From positions 28,157,729 to 28,221,728 of the forward strand of contig CM049314.1 in the NCBI GenBank assembly GCA_026874595.1: DNA of 64,000 bases, given 5' to 3'. The DNA comes from Sipunculus nudus. Its lineage: Eukaryota > Annelida > Sipuncula > Golfingiida > Sipunculidae. Within the stretch, counting starts at the first letter, position 1. Each line of letters starts with the position of its first letter. Made by a program: the position numbers and the translations under genes. Under the pieces are notes generated by a model, which made no database searches, was not told the DNA's origin, and saw only the letters and a program-made list of their open reading frames with translations. Positions 24,481 through 37,072 of this stretch are shown here, piece by piece.

Positions 24481-25189
24481 TGCTCAAACCATAGTATCCC
24501 GACTTTGTCTGGGTTTACAATAAGTCAGTGTATTCTTAATCACCTAGCCTGTCAGTTGGATGATTTTCACCGCAGTCAAGAGGGTTTTTTCCGGACCTCT
24601 TCGTTGATTAACCCAAGACATGCCACATGTGCCACATGGCTTTTTTAATGCTTTTCATTTAGACTAGGCCTCTACATTTTTTTCCTGAGAAATTTCACAC
24701 ATCAACATTTTTATACTAGATGTTTCTAAGTGACGTCCCATTCAAATTTGAAGACAGGATTATCAATCATCTCAATGGTACAGGGTACATTAATATTACC
24801 TTCTTTCTTGAAAGTTTCTCAAAACATTATCAGAATATACACAGGAATATTTTACCAAAAAAAGTAAGCTCTGTTTAATCTTATTTCCATTTGCCATTCT
24901 CTCATCACAAAAAAAGGGAACGCTTGCGTGTTTGTAGCAGTCGTAGGTAGATTCTGGTCGCCTTGTCCTATTTTAATGATTGCGGAAGATTAAGAGAGTT
25001 CGATGAGTTATGGATCATGCCTTCGTTTAGGATCGTTCCGTATAATGAATATGTTAAATAAGCCATCACTGTTGAAATAAACAAGCTTCTTTATAGCTGA
25101 GGTGTTATGTTGTTGAACATGAATTTCAAATCTATACATAATAATTCCCATAACATTGTCTACGCATGATTATACTAATTATTATTAAT
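24481..25189. other. Unassigned spacer
   Basis: AT-rich, no recognisable gene or repeat. Confidence 0.4.
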
Positions 25190-25335
25190 AATAGATGTTC
25201 ATGAAGCCTTTAATTAAACCCACGCAGTTTTCTGTGATTCTTGTCTTAACTTCTCATGCAGGTCAACCAGTTCAGTATAAAGATGAAGTAAATCTTAATG
25301 GAGAGATAATATTTCTTCACACCTTTGTTAGAGCG
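25190..25335 (+). pseudogene. 5' flank of fourth LRR-Ig copy
   Basis: Matches the sequence upstream of the unit-B gene (about 12725-12850): 'cccacgcagt.ttctgt', 'cagttcagta', 'atatttcttcac'. The match stops near 25335 and picks up again at 28405 inside the receptor coding region, so the intervening 3 kb replaced the 5'UTR, start codon and signal peptide. Confidence 0.65.
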
Positions 25336-28300
25336 ACCTGGTTTATAAAAAATAAGTTGCATATGCTCAATTATGATTTAATTTCTGAAAATCTATGCGA
25401 AAGATCACGAAGATCACATACGTCAGATCGGCTACGGTTGAAACGCTGGACGCCAAGTTGGGAGAGGTTCATTCAAGCTAAATTGATTGGCCTTAATCAT
25501 AGTATATACCTGATCAAGTATGGACGATGAAAGTTTAAAATGATTCAGCGTGTGAGGTTACAATCCCTACATTCTTTCTATCATGAAAGTTCTATGTATT
25601 TTCTGTGTTGCTAAGTCTTGTTGTAAAAGTCTGTTACCTCATGCTGTTTTGCTAGGATCCTCAAAACCTATTTCAAATGTGTACCAACATTTCAAAGTTC
25701 ATATGTCTACAAACCTATTTTCTTCTAATGTTTGATAGTGATCATGTTAATGTATCCTTTCCTCTCTTGTCACTTAATATGAGAAAATATTTCAAACGAA
25801 GATAGGTCTTTAACTGGCTAAGCAAGAAAAATATGAAAAATGGTATAAGTTTTCTCCAAGAGACGCATTCCATAAAATCAAATGAAAATACTTGGGAAAT
25901 CAGTGGAATGGAACTTTTCACACAAAACAAGTCGTAGCTGTGATGTGAGCATTCGTATTGGCAGTAATTTAGAATATTCGGAAAAATATGTGAATATTAA
26001 TCCACAGGGTAGATATATCTTAATACACTGTTCTATACAAGGCTGTTTTTCTGCTGATAAATTCTTACGCTCCTAAACTTCAAAATGGACAAGTACCTTT
26101 CTTCGAAAAATTCCATGAATAAATCTCCCACGTTCTAAATAATGAACAAGTTTACATTGTTTGGGGAGGTGATTTTAATTTTCATTTTAACGATCTTGAC
26201 GCAGATGGAGGAAATCCAAAGTCAAGGGAAAAAATCGTTAATACTATATCGAATATCATGGCCAATATAGATCTTTGTGACATCTTGCGAGTCCGTCATG
26301 TTTCATCAAGAAAATATACATGGCGTACTTTTCATCCATAAAATAAGGGGCGTTGAGATATGTTCTTAATTTCTAACTCCCTACAAGATATGGTGTACTC
26401 TTGCAATATTATCCAAGCTATCGAAACCGATCACTCTGCTATTACTTTAAATCTTCAATCATATCCAAAGGAGCGACAGGGCCCGGCCACTGGTGTTATA
26501 ATTGCTCCTTGATAGAGGATGATTTTTATATTAGCAAGATGAAAAAAATATAATGAAATGAAAATGTGAGATACACAGACGTGATGATCCCCGAGCCAAA
26601 TGGGAATATCTAAAATTTCGCATACGAGTTTTCTATTGAGTACTGTGAAGAAAATGCTAGGGAAAAAAGGGAAATATCAACATGTTAGAGAAAAAAGTAT
26701 CCACTTTAGAATGCAGGTTAAAATAAGCGAATGTTTTTGTTATAGAATAATATATATAAAGCAAAGGACGTGGTAGATTAATATTATAATTCTAAAACAA
26801 AAGGTGCCATAATCCGCTCACGTGTATAGTGGGCCGAGGAAGGTTAGCGGAATACTAGGTATTTTCTTGGATTAGAGCGTCGAAATAAAACAAAATCAAC
26901 TATCCATAAACTCTTGATCGATGACATTGAAGTTCAAATAGAGAAAATAGTTTAAAGCTATAAAAAAGCACTTTACTGATAAATATAAAGAACACATTAG
27001 AATATCTGAGGATATGTGTCATAAATATCTTGATGAGCTCCAGGCACCACAGATTTCATATGAGGAAAAGATGAGATGTAAAGGTAAAAAAACTCAGTGT
27101 CAGGTGAAAAAGGCTCTGGAGAGCGTGAAAGATAATAAATCTCCAGGGAACGATGGGCTCCCAAAGGAATTTTTCTTTTTTTTAATGAGTTAGGAGTTAT
27201 GTTAACTGAATGTCTCAAAGCAAATTTTAGAGCTGGTTCTCTAACTACCATCAGAAGCAAGCCATACTAACATAAATTCCAAACCAGACAAAGACAATAG
27301 ATTACAAAATTCTTAGAGACCTATTGAACACAGACATGAAAGTCTTAAGTAAAATAATGGTTTCACGGTTGATTAAAATACTGCCGTCTGTTATAGAAAA
27401 GGGTCAATATTCTTTTATGAAGGGCCGCTTCATTTGCGAACCAATAAGATTAATTAAGGACGTTTTACAGTACACAAATGATCTGAATATTCCAGGTGTC
27501 ATTCATGGAGCGGATCTTCAAGCAGCATTTAACTCAATTAATCATCAGAAAAATTTGGATTTGGAAAATCATTTATTCGGTGGGTTAAAATTTTGCATAA
27601 AATTCTTGAGAGCTCTGTTATAAATAATGGATTTATAACCAGCTATTTCCCTTTACAAACAGGTAATCAAGGAGACCCCTTGGCACCTTATCTGTTTATT
27701 CTCTGTCTAGAGGTCCTAGCGATAAATATCAGGAATAATAAACAAATGAAAAGGTAGAACTCTTGGGGGAAAAGAATTTAAACTTTGCGCATTCGCTGAT
27801 GATATTACATTTTTTTTAGAATAATAACACTTCACTGATACATTCTCTATCTACATTGAATATATTTAGAATATATCGTCCCTACAATTAAATTTCGAGA
27901 AGTCCGAAATAGCTTGGATTTGAAAATGGAAGAATAGAAAAATATATTTTATAGTTTAAAGTGGATTAATTAAACAACAAGACCTATGAAAATTCTAGGG
28001 ATACTTCAATCATACGAGAACGATATAATTGAGAAAAATTACAGAAATACCATTACAAATTTGAGAGCTGTTTTAAATATATGGTGTTGCAGACATTTAA
28101 CCATCTATGGAAGAATTGAGGTTGTCAGATCCTCAGCTTTGTCAAAAATGCTGTTTGTAACAAATGTTCTCGATCCACCTAAGAATATTGTTGAAGAGAT
28201 TACAAACCTCATTACTAAATTTATTTGGAAAAACAAAAAAATCAAAAGTCAAACATTGCACAATTATTGCATCTTATGAGAAAAGTGGCTTAAAATGCCG

Positions 28301-28404
28301 GATTTTATGAGCTATGTGAAAACACAGAGGGTAATGTGGGTTAAGAGATTATTATCTGATTCTAATAGCAAGCTCCTACAGTTAATTGACTCTAATTAAC
28401 TGGT
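25336..28404 (+). mobile_element. Non-LTR retrotransposon (LINE), decayed, in LRR-Ig copy 4
   Basis: An endonuclease then reverse transcriptase order is readable across frameshifts and stops. The endonuclease has L-Q-E-T-H-S at 25854, G-G-D-F-N-F at about 26166 and a T-D-H-S-A motif at about 26424. The RT has S-P-G-N-D-G-L-P-K-E-F at about 27139, an L-x-A-A-F-N-S-I motif near 27517, Q-G-D-P-L-A-P-Y-L-F near 27669, and the catalytic F-A-D-D at about 27791. A C-terminal F-I-W-K-N-K-K occurs near 28222. This endonuclease-RT style fits the L1/Tx1-like group, named with caution. Little is seen of ORF1. The 3' end (rest of ORF2, UTR, poly-A) is missing at the junction with the LRR sequence, which is unusual because LINEs normally lose the 5' end. 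Confidence 0.85.
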
Positions 28405-29090
28405 ATTGGAGGTCTTGTTTGTGTACGATCCCTATATCTCGTGCCCAGTGAAATCATGGAACACAACCCTTACAGTAATTCAGATGATCTGGCTTGCCGG
28501 TGTCACAATCTTCCCCGTTTCATAAGGTTAAGAAAATCAATATGTTCATATTCTATGTAAACAATATAACTGTGGTGACACGGTTATATTACAAAGGTCT
28601 GTATAAATTGAAAGAACTTTACCCGATCAAAACAGCCTGAGAGAGATATACACTCATTTATTCGGCATGATGTTCAAGCTTGAGATAATTGATTTAAATA
28701 ACAACAGGCTGACCACCATCTACTCTAAACTCTTTGACGGCTTGTCTAAACTTCACTATTTAAAAATCAGTCTTTATAAGCTGAGAAGTAAAGGTCCTGC
28801 CATGGCGTTAAGCCTGATCAGTCTGAAATCCCTCCGATTATCGAAAAATGTCATTCGAAGTATAGGCATAAGAATAAAGTGGCCAGGGGTTCTTAAATTG
28901 TGGGACCTCGAAAACAGTTTATTTAGACTAAAATTGTAATTTCACAGTGATTATGCGTTGGTATAATTTGTACTGTGGATGATGCGAAGGTGCCGAACAA
29001 TAGTGTAGCTGATTTGCAATGCACGGTTAAAGAAATTATGCGGCACTTTAAAAACTTGCTTTATGTTACATCATACTTATAACAAGCAAA
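28405..29090 (+). pseudogene. Fourth LRR-Ig receptor copy, extracellular LRR part
   Basis: Picks up at the mature N-terminus (C-P-V-K-S-W-N at about 28440, the same as in unit B). It continues with stops and frame changes through the LRRs. The longest open piece (28667-28939) has E-I-I-D-L-N-N-N-R-L-T-T-I-Y, L-K-S-L-R-L-S and W-D-L-E-N-S. A remnant of the LRRCT 'L-Y-C-G' follows at about 28967. No Ig, membrane or tail part is found. Dead copy. Confidence 0.82.
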
Positions 29091-31060
29091 AATGGGTATA
29101 CCTTAAGAGTAATGTATACGTGTTACGTTAATCAATGAGATACTCGCGTTCTGAGACCAGTAGTGTTTTTCCCAGTAATTTCAAGTAAGGTCACTATGAC
29201 GTCTTCCAAAAAGCTATTTATTTGCAAACCCTCTGTGTTTGTACTCAGTCTTGTAGTCAGGAATCGTGTCATACTCGCTGTGTGGTATTTATCATAGTCT
29301 ATGAAATGATTTGAAACTATGTCGGTGTTTCTATAGGTTGACCTTATTGCATTGTTTGAATTAATGCAATTCAGTTTGACAGAAATTGTTGCAAAATACG
29401 TTCACCGGTTTTGAAAAGGAGAATAGCAATCATGTGATAAATTCCATGTGTAATTCAAACAAAAGAAATCTATAAATATTTCACTTTTAATCGTGTATGA
29501 ATAACAACAGACCACATTTTTATCATAATAACAGCTCATGTACTCTGTTCTGATGTTTCTTTATTGGAAATTATCTGGCAAAGTGACATAACACAGTCCA
29601 AATTTAACCATTTGATTCTTTTTCAGCTTTAAAAACATAACTGGAGAGTTCATGATAAGAAATTAAGTTGAGGATATTAACAGATAAGCTATTCAATGGG
29701 GCAATAGATTAAACAGTTTGAACACAGTCATTAATATCTACATTTATTACGTGAAAACTCTAAAGTGCTTTAACTAGGAAAACATGTTTGCCCCGAAGTG
29801 ATTTCTCTCAATATTTCTTCCAGATCACAAAACATTTCAGAAGAACGGATCATGTCGAGCAGATAATGGGACTTCACACACTTGGTTTTAGAATGGGTGT
29901 CAACCATTTCCATGATTTATCCCCGGCAACTTAAACTTTATAATAGTGTCGAGTATAGGATCGAGGTGCCTAGTGAACTGAATATTCCTTAGTCTTAAGG
30001 AGAAGGATATATCAAACGTTCAATTCAAAAAAGTTATGTGGCCCCGCTCGCCTGCTCCTTCTAAAAACTGAATGTCCGAACAAATATAAATTCGATGTGG
30101 TCCGTCTACTGAATATCACTTCAGGTACAGATTCATTGTGCTCCACCATTGCGATAATGTCCAAGTTCCCTCTTCTTTATGTACCGGTGAAAACCTTTGG
30201 TTAAATTTGAAGGAAAAAAATCACAATATTCATAGTAGAGTGACACAGGATGACAGAGTGTTTATGTAAGCAATCCGTAGTGTATCTTATATGATGACAT
30301 ATCCAATGAAAAAGTTCCAATGTTACATTCCTACTTTACAACACATGTACTTTACACTTTTTATCTCCTACGTCTTTTGCATTCAGAATGTGGTAAGATG
30401 AATTTCATAGGGAACATTAACAGTAAGAAAGAACCCCCGACTTTTTTTTCTCTTAACAGTGATGAGTGAACAGGTGCATTTATGCATCTCGGAAGATTTC
30501 AGGTAATTGAGTTGACAATCTTGGTTTTCATTAAGACTATTTTGATTTTGTGTTTAACTGTCCTCCATCTAGGTTTTCCAGAGATCCTTGTTGGACTGTT
30601 GGACGATAAACGACTCACAATTGAAAAAAACGCATCTTCTTTAAAACAAGGCTTTTATAAGCGGACACATCCAAACGCAATTTCTGTCATTTGCTTTGAG
30701 TAATCATTTGCTACAATCTAGCAAATCGGTTCACGTTTTACGCATTAAAAGTAGTAAAGCTCTATCTGCTACAGCACAAACTCAACGCATGCGGAAGTAA
30801 TGACATATTTATGTATACTTACAAAGTATTTACACCTCAGAAGTCAACTGAAAATTCCCCTGCTGTCCTGGAGAAGGCTTTTTACTATAGATATACCTGA
30901 AATAAAAAATTATAGTTTGACTATCAAGCTTATTTAAAGTGTAAAAGTAAAGTGATATTGCTTAAAATATTCTGCGTTATCCATTTGAAGACACTCCTGG
31001 ATGGCATTCTTTTATAAAAATGAATTTTGAAAGGTGGATGCATTGACCAAATGTTACATT
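29091..31060. other. Unassigned stretch
   Basis: No recognised gene. Two weak open pieces are worth noting. On the minus strand about 29765-29910 there is a 48-codon frame beginning M-E-M-V-D-T-H-S. On the plus strand 30572-30703 a frame after a ccatctag acceptor reads F-P-E-I-L-V-G-L-L-D-D-K-R. Neither has an identifiable domain. Confidence 0.25.
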
Positions 31061-31085
31061 AAACAATGGACCACTGGGTCACGGT

Positions 31086-34000
31086 GCTCAGCTGAAAATG
31101 ATAAGAGCATATTTTTTTTTTATAAAAACCAAACATATTGTAAAACGGCAACATTGTGATTTTTTTGCATATCGTTATTTGATAAATCTACACAATACAA
31201 TTCTCAAAATTGGAGTTATCTGTTTACCTCCTTTGGGTACATGAAAGCCTCTCATGATTATATATTATTAGAAATACTAGTATCCAGAATAAGAGAATGT
31301 AATATGCGTGTAACTTAAAAACAAGCTTGAAGCCAATCTGTCCACCTAAACTGGAGTTATTATCCGATAACTCATTTGTGCCTAGATGGGTCCTGTGATC
31401 TTGACCTTTGAGTTAATGGCCCTAGAATTAAACAAAATCTTCTCCTATAGGCAGTTAGCTACATAAAGTATAGGAGGAAATGTTTAGCTAAAAATGCATC
31501 CACAGTCTTTATAAAGAAGTGTGTCATGCCAAACTGACCTTATAACTCATGACCCAAAAATTAAAGGGTTCTTACTTAAGTGGTAAGCTAAATATTAGTG
31601 AAAGTTTATATCTTTATGCCAATCAAACCAGGCGTTATTATTTTGAAACAAATACGTGGAAAGATGGCTCCTGTGACCTTGCCCTTTGACCTTGTTGCCA
31701 CAAAATCCGCAAGTTTCTTCCACTATTGTCAGGTGAACAAAATCGATCCACCGTCCTTTTAACCTAGTGGGTCTTTGACATTTGCCTTTGACCTCCAACA
31801 CAAAATCAACAGGGTTCTTACTCTAATGGTGGGCCATATATAAGCAAAGTTTGAAAACAATATTTCGATCCAAACTGCACTTATCATCTAGAAACAAATA
31901 AAGAGATAGATGACCCCTCTGACCTGAAACTTGGACGTCATGGCCCCAAATAAAAAGATCTCTTACTCTATTAGTGGGCCATATATAAATCAAGTTAAAT
32001 ATATATATATGTTAATAAAAACTGGAGTTATCATTCGGAAACTAATATGTGACAGATGCCTACTGCGACCTTGACGTTTGATCTTGTGACCCCAAAATGA
32101 GGCAGCTTCATCTCCTATATGTAGGCCTATTATATGATATAGTTGGAATGTTTTGGATGAAAAGTTTGGCTATAAACGTATCCACAAACTCTCTATAAAC
32201 GCGGGTCGTGTGACCTTGACCTTTTGCGCATGACCTAAAAGTCAACTTGCGTTCTTGTTTTCAGGTGGGCCATATATTTTTTTAATATTGAAATCGATAT
32301 GTCAATCCAAACTGGAGTTCTCATCTGGAAACAAATATGACAGACATACAGACAGCGTGATTATTAGGGCATTCGCTTATTTAAGCGGGACTCATATGAC
32401 ACACAAGGTTTCAGGACAATAGATTAAAACCATAGTTGTAATTCTGATAGTATGAATATAATTTGGCAGTTTTCCCTAAAAAAAAGGGAAAAATCGTAAA
32501 AAAAATACACGTGGCGGCATCAGTCTTCAGGAAGTGAAGACACCTGTCATAATCAATCAACATAAAAGGTTTAGGGACACTTGATGAGAAAACAGTCCAG
32601 AAACTGACATAATTGCTGTCTGTTATTTAATGGTCACCAAAACAGAAACAATGGTTAACTAGTGGCCGATGGGCCCTGACGCTCAGCTGAGTTCAATGAA
32701 TGTTGAACGATGAGCAAAATGACTGCCAGAGTGCAAAACATCATGAATTTTATGAAGAGTCCTTAGAAACTGGTTTCAGTAGGCTTTTCGACAGATGACC
32801 ACTTCATTTGAAGGTGTCATAGAAAGGAGAAAAAATTGGTAAAAATTTGAAAAAAAACACAGGTAGTACAACCATTTTGCAGGAACTGATGAAACACTCC
32901 ATAATCAAAATATATCAAAAGAATCATGGCTATCAAGGCATTAGTAATTAAGATGATGGAGCTTTTGTATCAATTTTTTATAATTCTTTGGTGTAATTAC
33001 GAACTCTATCGCTCGAAGGATATGGGTAACAGATACCTTATTCCAGGTTTCCATGGAGATTTTGTATTAATCTCCCTGGATGTTAAATTAGAAGATCCTA
33101 GGTTCAGCGGTTAGTGCTGTGTTAATAGATGACAACCTCATTTGAAGGTCTCATATAGAAATAGAGAAAATATGCCTAAAAAAATGAAAAAATTCAAGTG
33201 GCACCACCAGTGTACAGTAACTGATGAAACACTCCATGATCAATATGCATGGCCATCAGAGAAGTCCAAAATCTATGGATATGCACAATTTTAGGCCAAT
33301 ACAGCAAATAACTCCTGAGAAAAGGGCATTTATTTATTCTACAAAGACGGAAAGGTAGTTGGCACCACCTCTCTGGTTTATGAGAAAACTCCAAGATGGA
33401 TGGATATGCCAACTTTCAGACCAATACCTTAAAGCACTCCGGATTTATAGGCAATTTTCACAAAAAGCACATGAACGGTTGGACACCCTGGGAAACGACT
33501 GCAGACGGCGTCACCAATCTTGTTTATGAGATGTAGGTGTCAAGGATCTATAAACATGCACAATTTCAAACCAATACATTGAAGAACCGCCCAGACGAAC
33601 AGATGGCAAATGCATAGTTGAATACTATGTAAAAGTTTTGTAGGTGGCTCCACCAGTCGAAATTATGAGATGGAGGGATGCAAAATCGATGGACATGCAA
33701 ACTTTCAGATATGTTGATTGAGCCACTCTTGAGATATCTGCTATTATAAAAAAAAACACCCAGATTTGTACTGCACAGAAAGGATTGTACGTGGTGCCAT
33801 CTGCTTACATACAGATAAGGCAACAAGTCTGCAGAAACTAATGAAGCTCCAAGATCAGTATGTATGCGAAGAAAGTTAAAGATATATTCATATACTTGAG
33901 CTTTTGTATCATATTTTTAATACATCGGTGGGGGGGGGGTAATTACGAGCCCCATAGATCGGAGGATATGGGTAACAGAGACCTAATTTCAGATTTCCTT

Positions 34001-34497
34001 GAAGACTTTTAATGGACCTCCCTAGAGGAAGGTCAGGTTTCTTCAAGTATGAAGTTTCTAGGTCCAGCAGTTCGGATTTGTGCCCTGTTACAAGATGAAG
34101 TCCGGACGGCAAGACGGACGGACGACGGACAAAGAGTGATCGCTATAGTTCAGATAACTTTCAGTCAGCTGAGCTAAAAATGCAAGAGCCGTCACCAGTT
34201 TTTGGGAAATGACAACCCTAGTCATGGTCAATACTCCAGGCAAGATTCAGGGCAATCCATGCATTAATAATTAAGATAAAGGCGGTTTTATATCAATTTT
34301 TAATCATTTTAGGGGGTACCTACAAGTCCTGTAGCTTGGAGGATATAGGTCACTGTGACTATTGACCTCAATGAATATTGATTACAGGTTTCTAAGTCCA
34401 GCGGTGTCCAAACATGCCAGTCTATCAGACAGACAGACGGACGGACGACGGACGCTGACCGAATATTATAGCTCAGTTGACTTATGGTCAGCTGAGT
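31086..34497 (+). repeat. Composite repeat: module B then module A
   Basis: Opens with GCTCAGCTGA (31086-31095). About 1.3 kb follows of module B, made of repeated 'cctgtgaccttgacctttgacctcatgacccc' style phrases alternating with 'gggccatatataaatcaagtttgaaa'. Then module A follows (from about 32460, 'gtggcgccaccagt'-like phrases and 'acggacgacggac'). An inner GCTCAGCTGA start sits at 32681, and TCAGCTGAGC or TCAGCTGAGT ends sit at 34165 and 34488. No coding capacity; looks like nested copies of a non-autonomous element. Confidence 0.75.
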
Positions 34498-34650
34498 TTA
34501 AAAATTGAATATGTTATACATTATGTCAAGTGTCTTTCACTTGTAAATCATGGTATCGCATGTTCATTAGATTATTTCTAAATTGTCATATTGAAGTTAA
34601 GAGATAAAATCTTTCAATCTATATTCGTATACGTATAATCAACATTGTAC

Positions 34651-34744
34651 CTTGTTAAAGATATAGCAATCAGGATACAGCTTAACCCACACATTCCAAG
34701 CACCGAAAAAAGTATTTGTTTCATCCATGAGGCTTCGAAATCAC
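34651..34744 (-). CDS. C-type-lectin-like receptor, transmembrane exon
   Basis: Minus-strand exon between a ttttcctctag acceptor and a gtacaatg donor, entered in phase 1. It reads D-F-E-A-S-W-M-K-Q-I-L-F-S-V-L-G-M-C-G and continues to an L-I-A-I-S-L-T-R end. This is one hydrophobic helix of about 22 residues with a basic residue at its inner end, as in a type I membrane protein. Its phase fits the upstream exon at 35083-35151. It leaves in phase 2; no following exon was found to the left, where repeats begin. Confidence 0.55.
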
Positions 34745-35082
34745 CTAGAGGAAAATGACTCATTTTCTATAATATACAAATTAATATTTCAGCTGTTAAT
34801 ATATATGTATTATATTTTACTGGTATATGTGCCTTATATCAGATGATGAAGTCACGTTGTAAGAGTTTATTCCGTTCATACATACAGGCGTGTATGTGCA
34901 TGTTGTATTTGTTAGGAGAAGTTATGATTATGTAACCGTTGTTAGAGCCAAACTTAAACGAGGTACCAAAAGGAAGGCTATCAGACTTAATATTTAGCTT
35001 CCATACGAAAAGGGGCTTCAGTGCACATGGAAGGGTGTAGGTCGTCGTGCTGGCATTCAAATGAGTGAAAAAGATCCCTTAC

Positions 35083-35151
35083 CCTCTGTGTCATTTGAAC
35101 TCAGCTCCTCATGAGTACAATTATGTGGATTAATTCCATGTGGAGAAAGAT
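35083..35151 (-). CDS. C-type-lectin-like receptor, stalk exon 2
   Basis: A 69-base minus-strand exon, phase 1 to phase 1. The acceptor is 'taccaaaag' and the donor 'gtaaggg'. It reads D-L-S-P-H-G-I-N-P-H-N-C-T-H-E-E-L-S and then N-D-T-E-G. It is hydrophilic, with an N-C-T glycosylation sequon and another at S-N-D-T, as expected for an extracellular stalk. No domain match. Confidence 0.5.
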
Positions 35152-35648
35152 CTTTTGGTAAAAAGAAATATGAGCAAAAACTGCATTATGATTATATCAA
35201 TAGGTACAGGCGTCTGTCACTGTCGTTGTACTTAAATTGCAGCTTCTTGAGCACACACACAAACTGCGATATAACTTCATATCTTTGACAGTGAATCAAT
35301 ATTGAAACGAAGAAGGAGTGGACTATTTCAGTAGTTTAATAACAGGCACTAGCTTGTTGATTTTAATATGATACTTATGCCTTTAATGTGGAGAAAATAC
35401 ATCAATGTGTATCTATGTCAGGCTGTTTAACAATATTGGTTTCCAAGTAAATTTAATTAGCTCAACACCCAAGCCTCTCTGGTACATAAAATGATTATAT
35501 TTCTCTATTTAATAATTATTGCATACTGTGAGTTTATATTCCCACTCCGCTTAGAGGTTGGTGTGTACAAGGACAGGGTTTTACAAATATAAACAATAAT
35601 TAGCAATGTTCAAAATCTAGCCAACGCATATATAAAAATGTACCTTAC

Positions 35649-35729
35649 CACTTCTGGTTTGTGAAAAAAATTCTCCTTGTGAACAATTTGGTTTATCAGT
35701 TCCTGGGACGTACTGGTGTGTAGACATAC
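35649..35729 (-). CDS. C-type-lectin-like receptor, stalk exon 1
   Basis: An 81-base minus-strand exon after a pyrimidine-rich acceptor ending 'ccgatag', with donor 'gtaagg', phase 1 to phase 1. It reads M-S-T-H-Q-Y-V-P-G-T-D-K-P-N-C-S and then Q-G-E-F-F-S-Q-T-R-S. It contains an N-C-S sequon. Three consecutive small exons with strong signals and the same phase support a real gene, although the sequence has no recognised domain. Confidence 0.5.
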
Positions 35730-36167
35730 CTATCGGTATGATAAAAAACAGCATGAATATTATATTACAAATTTTAAATGACAGGAGTTGGCAGAAATGT
35801 CTATATACGGGGTTGACACTGATAATCACATTCTAAGAAAGTGCGGGAAATGATTTGCAAAAAAGTCCCTGGATGTATGAATGATTTTTGTGTAACCTAA
35901 AAGTAATTAACCTTGTGTGACGAATAGCGTGTTACAAAGAGGTCGGACACTTAATAGGGAGACAGTATTCCTGGATACGTTTCACACAAATTATGTCTTT
36001 AACCAACATTACTCCCAAGCAATGTGTATGATCCTTATGTAAAGAGTAAAATATACGATACGAACCAAAACTTAGGTTTTATTTCAGCTTCCATTAGCTT
36101 AGGTATGAAGAAGTAACATTTTGCATACAAATAGGCTCCGGTCTTAGCGTCATTCACTTTTTATTCT

Positions 36168-36457
36168 TTATTTCACTCGCCGATCACACGTAGAAACAAT
36201 CTTTACAAAAAGAAACTCCCCTTCTATTCCTGTCTCTCTTATCACGGAAGAGTCTACCCAGAAGTTTTTACAGATAAGTCCCAAAGGCCCATATGCACCC
36301 GAAAGGCTGACACTTGTCGCGAGCGTAAATTCATGTTCCTCACAAGATTCTTTTGCCTGAATAAATGTTAAATCCTCACAGAAGAATAGGAAACAGAACT
36401 GTCTGACCTGTATACAAATAAATCTATACCATCCAAGCGACTTGCATGTGTCACAGC
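36168..36457 (-). CDS. C-type lectin-like domain, N-terminal half exon
   Basis: Minus-strand exon from a strong acceptor 'gatcttttccag' (phase 1) to either a gtaaag donor (exon 36207-36457) or an in-frame TAA at 36168-36170 next to AATAAA. It reads G-C-D-T-C-K-S-L-G-W-Y-R-F, then A-K-E-S-C-E-E-H-E-F-T-L-A-T, then G-P-L and N-F-W-V-D-S-S. The spacing of C, W-x-x-F, A-x-x-x-C-x-x-x-x-x-x-L-A-T and F-W-V-D is that of the first half of a C-type lectin fold. It would join in frame to the signal-peptide exon (43126-43171) or to the exon at 36929-37072. The second half of the domain does not follow it. Confidence 0.6.
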
Positions 36458-36928
36458 CTGGAAAAGATCAAGCTTTGTCATATAAAATAGGGAGCAATAC
36501 AATTTTACATTAGTTAATCCTTATCGGCGGAAAAGTAAATTGGACTGTGTTAAATAGTTAGCAGATGTAAATAAACATCATCTAGTGTTTGTTATCCTTT
36601 TGTTTAGCCTGACTACTATTAAATTTGTGATCAGTATTACTGATGTGATCCATGTGACCAGCTTTTCCTTGCTTTGCATTAGGGGTGAAATCATTCGTAA
36701 AGAGAAATTATATGATGAAATTATATTGTGAAACTATATCCTGTATCAAACATGTAAGCCTAAATATTTATATCTATTATAATTATTTCCGTTATTTATA
36801 TGGAAGAGGAAAATAAAAAATCACGGAAGATAATGAGGTTTAATAGGTATTCCACGTTTTCAGAGGAGGGGAGAGTTTCTAAAATTATAGACAAGTCCTG
36901 TTTAATATACAATTTAGCTTCAACTTAC

Positions 36929-37072
36929 CTGTGTGTTGGCAAACGTATCCATGTGTGTGCTCATTGCAATGATCCTTTCTGAATTTCATGGTAGACTTTA
37001 CCAAAACTGTGCATTCTTGATCAATGTTTCCGGCGTTTGACACCCGAATTGTTTTGTCTGTTAGAGTAAAGG
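36929..37072 (-). CDS. C-type lectin-like domain, C-terminal half exon
   Basis: A 144-base minus-strand exon, phase 1 to phase 1, with acceptor 'ttattatag' and a strong gtaagt donor. It reads F-T-L-T-D-K-T-I-R-V and then N-I-D-Q-E-C-T-V-L-V, K-F-R-K-D-H-C, and G-Y-V-C-Q. The pattern C-x-x-L ... D-x-x-C ... Y-V-C-Q is the classic end of a C-type lectin domain with its two last disulphide cysteines. No W-N-D or E-P-N type calcium motif is visible, so sugar binding is not supported. It lies upstream, in transcription order, of the N-terminal half at 36168-36457. Confidence 0.6.

Noticed and set aside
29800-30220. Minus-strand retroelement gag
   Set aside because: Short basic frames only; no zinc knuckle or neighbouring pol.
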